Assembly (NCBI GenBank): GCA_037962975.1
Contig: CM075669.1
Span: forward strand, 108,640,501 to 108,704,500
Length of the DNA stretch: 64,000 nucleotides
Direction: 5' to 3'
From: Clitoria ternatea
Lineage: Eukaryota; Streptophyta; Magnoliopsida; Fabales; Fabaceae
Each line of letters starts with the position of its first letter. The first letter of the stretch is position 1. Below the pieces are notes generated by a model. It saw nothing but the letters and a program-made list of their open reading frames with translations. It was not told the DNA's origin and did not search any database. Position numbers and translations under genes: made by a program. Of this stretch, positions 57,111 through 64,000 are shown one piece after another.

Positions 57111-57330
57111 CTTATAATTTCAAAAATGCCACTGCGCATGTTTTTATCACTGATCCTCTTCTACCCGTGAATAATATCCCGTTGTTATATCCAATTTTTG
57201 CACTAGTGATGAGACAAGTTTTAAATATCTATTGTAAGGTATATGAAGTATGGAATTGAGTTAAATTGGCTTTGGATGGATTTTGTTATGTGTGGTTGAT
57301 GAGGGCTCATGTTTCTGCCCAGGTTTTGAT

Positions 57331-57487
57331 ATTCTCGCTCAAGCGAGAATCCTTTGTGTTGGTTACAGGGCCTCCGGCCCGGATTTGCACAGGCGAATGA
57401 ACTACTCGCCCAAGCGAGACGTGTGATGCGTAATCAGGGGAGATTCTGGTCGGTTCTCGCTCAAGCGGATGTGGCCGCGCTCGAGCG
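57331..57487. repeat. CTCGCTCAAGCGAG palindromes near the start of LTR copy D
   Basis: Units TTCTCGCTCAAGCGAGAATC, TACTCGCCCAAGCGAGACG, TTCTCGCTCAAGCGG and CGCGCTCGAGCGAGAG lie within 157 bp. A second cluster is at 61029-61200 near the end of the same LTR, so here the motif flanks the LTR body. Confidence 0.9.
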
Positions 57488-57504
57488 AGAGAAAGAAAGA
57501 GGAA

Positions 57505-57538
<34 letters not shown>
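57505..57538 (+). repeat. (AAT)n microsatellite in LTR copy D
   Basis: About 11 AAT units at the place homologous to the 26-unit run in LTR copy C (23883-23963). Confidence 0.95.
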
Positions 57539-57540
<2 letters not shown>

Positions 57541-58817
57541 GCCAAGAGGTGACTTGTGTGCCTTGGTGGAAAATGGGTCCGGTTCTCTCTCTCTTGTCCA
57601 CGTTGGATGTGAGTAATGATTGCTGAGAGAATTAGCATTAAATGCTAAAGGACTTGCATTAAATGAAGAAGTGATGGTTGTTTGAGGAGCTGTGGCAGAG
57701 CAGCGTGATGATGGGGCTGACTGGGAAAGTGAGATAATGGAGGTGTGTTGATAAGGCTTCAGCTTTGGTTTTCCTCCTCACTCTCTTCATTTCCCTTGTT
57801 GGTGCATGTTCTGATGAGAGAAATGCTTCTCCTTCTCTCTAAAACTCTATGAAGCTCTTGCTTCCTCCTTCCCTGCTGTTTCATCTTCATCCTCTCCTTC
57901 ATCTTCTTCTTCCACTCACGTATGGTGTAGAACCGAGTGGAACTATGTGGTGATGAGGAACAGCGTGTGGCTGTGTGTTCTGGAGGCTGGGTTCAGGTCC
58001 CCTTTCCTGTTCCCTGGTGCTTCCTTTTCGTCTTCCTCTTCTTCTCCCTTCGTACAGTGGGCTGTTGGAGCCTCGGTGTGTGAAGCCTACAGCTGTTTGT
58101 TGTTGCCTCGGTTGTGGAAGATGGCCCACTGTTTTTGAGGCTGTGTTGTTGTATGAATAAAGGCGTAGATGGTGCATGCATAGAAAGCTTGGAATCCTCC
58201 ATGGTGGGGAGGATGGTGCTGTTCGAGTGAGGAACAGCTTTGAGACATGCATGATGCTTGGCTGTATGGTGGGTCTCCATTGTTGGTGAGGATTGAGCTG
58301 TTCTTGTGGTGGAAGCAGCGTTTGGAGTCCTTCACTGAGCTGGGTGAGGACTGAGTTAAGTCTTGGTGGCTCTGATGCTGGTTGGCAAGGAAGCTGTGTG
58401 GCTCTTCCTATGTTGGAATGTCGAGCAAAAGCTGCTATGGCTGGGCCGAGTGGCCCATGTGACTCCTGGAAGCTTCATCCAGGTAAGGGGGGCTTTGCAT
58501 CTCAAATGCATGGATTTCTGGACGGGTTTCCGAGTGAAATTGTCACTGTATTGTGTTTTAATGTGTATGGTATGCTGTAGTTGAGTAAGTAGCCCGGATT
58601 GTTGATGCTTATTATTTATGTAATGTATGATACCCGTTCATATGATGTGTGATGTTTGTTGATGATGTTTATGTTGAGATGTATGAGATGCACATGATGA
58701 ATGTTGTGTTCTATGTGTGATCCTCTATTTGTCCCTGGGTATGTTGTACCTTGAATGCATGTGAGCTTTGTTGGTGCATATACTTGTGATAAATGAATGA
58801 ATGGGGACTGTTATGAT

Positions 58818-59954
58818 GAATGCCGAGTAGGCTTTATGGATGAAAGCATGAAATGCTTACTGGAAAGGAGAAATCCGAGTGATAGAGGATAAATCCGAGT
58901 GATAGAGGACAATCTGAGTGGAAGGTAAGGTGAAAAAGCATAGGTGCTTGCTGTAAACAATAAATCCGAGTGGATGGCATAGTGATTTCCGTGTGGATGT
59001 GGTATAAGCCGAGTCAACTGATTGTTGTGGAATTGCCGAGTGCACATGATGTTGAACGCAGATTTCCGAGTGGGCAATCGAATGAATATGTGTTGAATTT
59101 ATATGCATACGTGTTATTGAGTTATTGAATATGAACACCTTGCGGGGTGCCACAAGGGTATAATCCCGAGTGAAGAGGACTGGGTCCTAATGTTGAATGT
59201 GATGAAAGACCTTGAGTTGGACTGGGGCAGTGCCTGGGGCACTAAGCGTGAAATGATACGCTTGATGAAATGCCGAGTGCATTGGCGTTGGACGCCGAGT
59301 GAATGAAACTGTATGCATCCGATTTGCCACTGGAATGCGTTGAACGTTTATTTACCGTTCGGCAATCAGATGACATTATATGGAACATGGCTAAGTCCTG
59401 GAGCTGGGCTCAGGCACACTCCTTGAGCAGGGCTCAGAGTTGAGTGAAATCCGAGTGGATCAATATACTTATAGTTGAGTAGGTTGAGCATTATAGCCGA
59501 GTGAAATGGGTGAAATCCTAATCAAAAGATGTTTGTGATTGCTTATGTTGTATGGCAGTGTATGTTGAATGATTGATGATATATATGTATAATTGTAATG
59601 CGGATTCCATGATTAATCCGAGCCAATATCTGTCATTTAATATGTAATGCTCACCCCTACACCATTTTTCAGTGTATGCAGGTCGGATTAGATGATATGA
59701 TGGCCTTAAACCCGAGTGTTGGGTGTTTATGATAAGGCTGTGTACATAATGTAATGTACCAGGTGTGTCTTAATGTATCAAAGCCTTGGCCAGCTCATAA
59801 TATTAATGTTGTATAACGAATACAAATATATATATGTATAGAATCCGAGTGGATGAACATAATCATGAATATGGTTTACATTGACAACTTGTAATAAATC
59901 ATAAGTGTTGGTTGAATGAATAATGGCAAGATGATTGAATAACCCAAGTGCATG

Positions 59955-60013
<59 letters not shown>

Positions 60014-61025
60014 TTTGAGTGAATGGTATTATATGCATTACCGACTGATTATGTTGATGATGGGAAGTATCAAGATAATAAGTATCCGAGTGTATGCGTA
60101 TGTATATACATATATATGTTATGCTGATAACAAGGTTGTAAATCGGTGGAAATGTATTGTTGAATTGGTAGTCGGACTTGGAATTAGAGAATAAATTTAT
60201 ATAAGTGATTTATGTTGATTTGATGCTTCTTCCGACTGGAATATAAATGATGTTGGATAGAATAATGTTAAGGTAAAGAATTCTGAGTGAAACGTTATTG
60301 TGGGAGCCGAGCCGAGTGAGGATGAATATGTGGCCTTTTCCAAGTGAATAAGCTTGAATGATTCCGGGTGAAAAATGTAAGTAAACCCCGAGTGGGGAAG
60401 GGAGTTTGAATATGCCCGAGTGGAAACCCGAGTGAATCTCTTCCGAGGGAAGATCTGTTGTAATGACTTAGTTTAGGATATATTCTAAGTATGAATTATA
60501 TGTATGATCCGAGTGAATGAGATATTATATCCCGAGTGGTTGGATCTGTGCAAGTCCGAGTGGGACTTGACTTAATGGTCTCTCCGATTGAATAAGATAT
60601 CAATTGCCGAGTGAGAGACTGATTGAGATGACTCGGTTTTGGAGTGAGATTACCGAGTGGAACCCTGTGTGAATGAGACTCGGATTCAGACTGAATATTC
60701 TGAGTGAAGTATGATTGTAGAGACCCCTTCTGACTGAAGGAAAGGCTATAGTGTTCTCCGAGTGAGAGATGTGAGTTTATACCGAGTGATGAATGTGAAG
60801 TATATTTTGATGGAATCGTGGTCAAATACACCGAGTGGTGTTTGGTTGGGAAATAACCCGAGTGGGGAAGTTTTATGGAATCCGAGTGGGATGACCCTCA
60901 TTTCCCGAGTGGATCATTGTGTGGCCTTGTGGATAAAATGTAGAACTAAGTTATGGGATGTATATGTTGGGGTCAATCCCGAGTAAATGGAACCTTTGGA
61001 TCCCGAGTGTTGGTTAGCCGAGTGT
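58818..61025 (+). repeat. Dispersed CCGAGTG array in LTR copy D
   Basis: I count about 33 CCGAGTG words within 2.2 kb, with many one-base variants (CTGAGTG, CCGAGTA) between them. Spacing is irregular, from 10 to over 200 bp, and densest at 60360-61025. Same strand in all cases. Confidence 0.9.
59957..60012 (+). repeat. (TA)n microsatellite in LTR copy D
   Basis: About 28 TA units. A shorter run is at the homologous site in LTR copy C (27659-27688). A small open frame reading through it is meaningless. Confidence 0.95.
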
Positions 61026-61028
61026 GGC

Positions 61029-61200
61029 TTCTCGCTCAGCAAGTGAGTTTCGCTCCAGCGAGTGTGGATTTGATGGAAGGCTTTTGAGTGGTTCCGCTTA
61101 GGCGAATGTGTGCTCGACCGAGCGAGTTGGGCTGTCTCGCTCAAGCGACGCTCGGTCTCGCTTGAGCGAGTGAGCGCTGTTCCTGTTGGGTTTGCTTGAG
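61029..61200. repeat. CTCGCTCAAGCGAG palindromes near the end of LTR copy D
   Basis: Units CTTCTCGCTCAGCAAG, TTCCGCTTAGGCGAATG, TGCTCGACCGAGCGAG, TGTCTCGCTCAAGCGACG and GGTCTCGCTTGAGCGAG follow the CCGAGTG array, as in copy C. Confidence 0.9.
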
Positions 61201-61430
61201 CGTTGTTGGGCCTCCGCTGGATGGCTTTCATTTCCTTTGCCTTCCCTTCTTCTTGTGGCTCAGTTTTGGATTGTTAATTGGACCCTGTTCTTCATGGTCT
61301 ATGGACCTGGCTCTCATATCTTCATATATGAGAGTGGCTTTTTATAGATCCAGGTATTTTTCTAAATAAAAATTGGGAAAATTTTCCCCTGTTTTGGGTT
61401 TATTTATTTGTTAAAAATAAGGGTGTTATA

Positions 61431-62570
61431 CCTTTAACCACGGTTAACAACCGTGGTAATAAATCACATCTAACCACGGTTGTCGATTATAACCGTGAAT
61501 ATAACAGACAATTTATATTCACGGTTATAGTAGAAACCGTGGATAAAGAGAATCTATATTCACGGTTGTTTAGTACAACCGTGAATATAAGTAGTAAAAA
61601 AAATTCACTTACAGACTATTTATAATCACTGTTATGGTAGTAACCGTGGATAAATAGGGTCTATAATCACGGTTGTTACCATAACCGTGAATAAATACTC
61701 TGGTTTTTTTTAATATGATTTCTGTTTTATTGATTCCCAAACCTGCATTCAGACAACCAGCACAATATACAATATCCCAACATATCCAGCAACAAACCAT
61801 ATATAAAAACAATGGTATATATATAACAATTAATTTGATATGAATTCATAACAACCTAAAAAATGAAACTATATACAATTCAGATGAATGTAACCTAATA
61901 AAATGTAAACCCTAAATCCTACACTAGATACATATTTAAGAGAATAAAGATCCTATATCTAGCTAAGTTCTTTTGCTGATTTCAATGAAGTATGAGGCCC
62001 ATTGCTTTCTAACATTATCTACAAGTGTCTTAGAGAAGTATGACCGGTCCTGGAAGTACTGCAAACAATGCACAAAACAATTAGAACAAAAGCTATATTT
62101 ATTACATGAAATTGATGAAATTGTTGGAAAAGTAGTCCAAATGATGAGACTTACATATGTCCATCCATCTACTAAATGTTGTTAGACAATGGTCAACATG
62201 GTATGCATGACGTAATAGCCACACTCGAAAGTACCCTCCTGCCTGTAAGACTACAATGGACATAAAATATAGAATAAGTGAATTCGCAACTTAAAAAATC
62301 TATATTGAAGATTTGAATGAATACAATTGACTTACTTTTAGGTGCACCCACACAACTTTTCTTCCGCTGGACTTAACTCCAAGCAGTCGATTGTATCCAA
62401 CCACCGCCCTACATCACATAAAACACAAGATAAGTTAGAATCGTATAGGTCCAAAAATGATGTAATTGAATTTGTACTTATTTTTTAGGGATAACTTACT
62501 CGTCTACTATACTTTTCAGGTCTTGTGGAACTGGCCGATGTATAATATCAAAGTATAGAGCAAAATAAGC
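61431..62570 (-). pseudogene. CACTA-4 continuation: subterminal repeats and 3' exons of the Ulp1-type gene, truncated
   Basis: The first 260 bp are CCACGGTT / AACCGTGG subterminal repeats. From about 61960 the minus strand matches the last four exons of the CACTA-3 gene at 48580-51699: a final exon near 62055-61965 (RQWASYFIE), the exon with the Q...ECGYYVM-type block near 62245-62150, and two upstream exons near 62410-62330 and 62545-62500. Similarity stops abruptly near 62570, where a minus-strand LTR fragment begins. The rest of the element, including TNP2 and the right terminus, is absent. Confidence 0.82.
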
Positions 62571-64000
62571 CCAGGGTTCAATGTCCTAGGTTATTTTACA
62601 TTTATTTTTAATTCAATTAATTAAATTTTACAATAAATTTTCCCTTTCTTGATAATTAATCGAGATTTAGTGAAATAGCATATAAATAGACAGTGATGTA
62701 TTTTAAAATATAGACTTATATCCGATCCGGTCTTGGTTAACACACAGCTAATAATAATGCTCGGAAGCTCTTATACACACATATAACTCTACAGAGTCAC
62801 TCAAAGTCACTCGGGCCCTGGCACCGATCTCCCCCTTGGCACGACTCCATGGCTCCTTCCCCCTCCCTGTCACTAGTTACTACAAAAAAAGGGGCAAGGG
62901 TGAGTGTTTGGCATTGTAATTAATATAGAATGGAACTTAACAAATATACATACATATTTATATATATACATCAAGCATCATTTGAAAGTAAGCACAGTTT
63001 ACTCAACAAGTGTATCATTTACAACCATCAAGGGGTCAGCCCATACTTAACAAGATATCAACTTTTCACTCGGAAATCTATCAAATTGCACATAGAAACA
63101 TAGTGTATTACATACGATAACTATATTAACCCAACCAAGCAATTCCATCACATTCATCACAATCACCACTGACTCTCATACAATCTGACTCCTAGTATCC
63201 GGATACTAAAGGATTGGCCTTCAGCTGGGGGTCCTACTTGACACCCCGTGAACCCTGCTTGGTTCACCGAGTCCTGCTTGACTCTCCGCCTCGACCACTG
63301 GGTCCTACTTGACCACTGGGTAGCTCAACTGGGCACGAAAACCTCGGGAGCCGGAAATGAGGGGTTATCATATACCGTCGGCCATCCCACACCACATAGT
63401 CATCCAACAATTTACCTTTCACATAATAATATCAATTCCTCATCACTCGAGTAGCCTGCTTGCTAACCCGACGTCACATAACACTGATCATTTCAACATT
63501 AGATATCGCAAGATTATAACATGATAAACTTAACCACACACCCGATCCTCAACTAATTAATGTACACAGTCACGCATGCACAAGCATAAACACACAACTA
63601 CGTTTAGTAACATTTTCCTTAACCTGCTTACACTACCTCAATGACCCGAATAAGAAGCGAGTCCTATTCTAATTAATTATAACCCGAACACCCCCCTTAC
63701 TTTGGTTCCACGCTTCGATAATCTGCTCCCTGTGTCGATTCCTTCCTCTGATCACTGGTTTCGCAGTCTCAGCTCCGTCACTCAGTCTTCCGTTGCTTAA
63801 CCTACTACCTACGGATCATAAAGTACAGCTCGTCACTTCAACGCCCTTAGTTCATGGACTGCATTTGGGCTCACACTCACCAGAGGAGTGGAGAACAGCA
63901 TCGAATATAGCCATGCATGGCCCTTGACCGCCAAAGAATAAAAGGGATAAGGGAATCACAATTAGAACGGATCAGTAGACTCACCTTGAAGCCTCAATCA
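62571..64000 (-). mobile_element. Minus-strand fragment of a further giant gypsy LTR
   Basis: Read on the minus strand, this end of the window has the same landmarks as copies C and D in matching order, though diverged: a word like AAAGTAAGGGGGGTG near 63680-63697, a region of GAGTC/ACTCGG words with GGTCAAGTAGGACCC-type phrases near 63230-63320, an AACACTCACCC phrase near 62895-62915, and GGGAAAATTT near the left edge. No coding sequence. It abuts truncated CACTA-4 at about 62570 and runs out of the window. Confidence 0.6.

Larger units (their letters stand above)
47860..57208 (-). mobile_element. CACTA-3: complete, apparently intact CACTA transposon
   Basis: Termini are CACTAGTGGAAAAAATGGAT and, inverted, CACTAGTGCAAAAATTGGAT. 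The TSD ATG is perfect (47857-47859 and 57209-57211). CCACGGTT-type subterminal repeats line both ends. On the minus strand it carries an open 1059-codon TNP2 (51814-54993) and an open 13-exon gene (48580-51699) with an Ulp1-like domain. In contrast with every other element in this window no coding break was found, so it may be autonomous and recent. It inserted into giant LTR copy D. Confidence 0.95.
47782..61430 (+). mobile_element. Giant gypsy solo LTR, copy D, split by CACTA-3
   Basis: It begins TGTAACATCCCAAATTTT and ends AAGGGTGTTATA. The 5-bp duplication CCTTT flanks it (47777-47781 and 61431-61435). Without CACTA-3 it is about 4.3 kb. It shares with copy C the (AAT)n run, AAGTAAGGGGGGCTTTGCAT, the CCAATATCTGTCATTTAATA block, a long (TA)n run, the CCGAGTG array and CTCGCTTAAGCGAG palindromes in the same order. 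No protein gene. It inserted into CACTA-4. Confidence 0.93.

Noticed and set aside
57899..58580. Several Ser/Leu-rich frames of 60-117 codons on both strands
   Set aside because: They lie in the body of giant solo LTR copy D; the same area of copy C has different frames, so coding is not conserved.
59952..60194. 80-codon open frame starting with alternating Tyr and Ile
   Set aside because: It reads through a (TA)n microsatellite in a solo LTR and has no domain.

Overview
This window is eukaryotic nuclear DNA, almost certainly from a plant and probably from a papilionoid legume such as a bean, cowpea or soybean relative. The species is an inference: the plant-only transposon lineages are clear, but nothing names the species. 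I found no host gene in its own context, and no tRNA, functional rRNA or CRISPR. Nearly everything is a stack of nested transposable elements, and most insertion boundaries can be fixed by target-site duplications (TSDs).

Left block (1-19730). A decayed plus-strand Ty3/gypsy element of Del/Tekay type runs from beyond the window start through RT, RNase H and integrase to a 3' LTR at 15374-19730. It was hit by an Athila-like gypsy element on the minus strand (1110-9272, TSD GCATC), which itself took a 124-bp hAT-type MITE (2431-2554). It was also hit by a 4.2-kb non-autonomous CACTA element (9517-13718, TSD ATT) carrying a captured phytocyanin (blue copper protein) exon. Its 3' LTR took a solo-LTR-like repeat (16550-17982).

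Middle-left block (19731-29460). AT-rich sequence without genes is followed by a Tat/Athila-type LTR (22603-29211) with internal sequence on both sides and a primer-binding site at 29218. That LTR holds a 5.1-kb solo LTR (23785-28900, TSD AAATC), which in turn holds a 1.4-kb insertion (24444-25861) with a cluster of TAATCGATTA palindromes.

Middle block (about 29470-45669). A broken CACTA TNP2 gene is split by a 10,008-bp CACTA element of its own family (31394-41401, TSD TCA) that carries internally deleted TNP2 and a TNP1-like gene. A hAT MITE (30156-30575) also sits in the outer copy. To the right are a truncated solo-LTR-like repeat (41541-43307) containing a Cassandra solo LTR with a 5S-rRNA-derived segment (41961-42457, TSD ATAAC), and the 5' part of a short-LTR Ty1/copia element (43308-45669, minus).

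Right block (45670-64000). After 2 kb of AT-rich DNA there is a three-layer nest. A CACTA fragment (47682-47781 and 61431-62570) was split by a giant gypsy solo LTR (47782-61430, TSD CCTTT), which was split by a complete CACTA element of the same family as the outermost one (47860-57208, TSD ATG). This innermost element looks intact: a 1059-codon intronless TNP2 transposase and a 13-exon, 708-residue gene with a C-terminal Ulp1/C48-like protease domain, both open and with canonical splice sites. The window ends in a minus-strand fragment of a related giant LTR.

The most interesting signals are (1) clusters of short, family-specific palindromes inside the LTRs of several unrelated retrotransposon families; (2) a large inverted repeat upstream of TNP2 in two different CACTA families, with conserved core and flanks but diverged arms; and (3) an apparently intact, possibly still mobile CACTA element.
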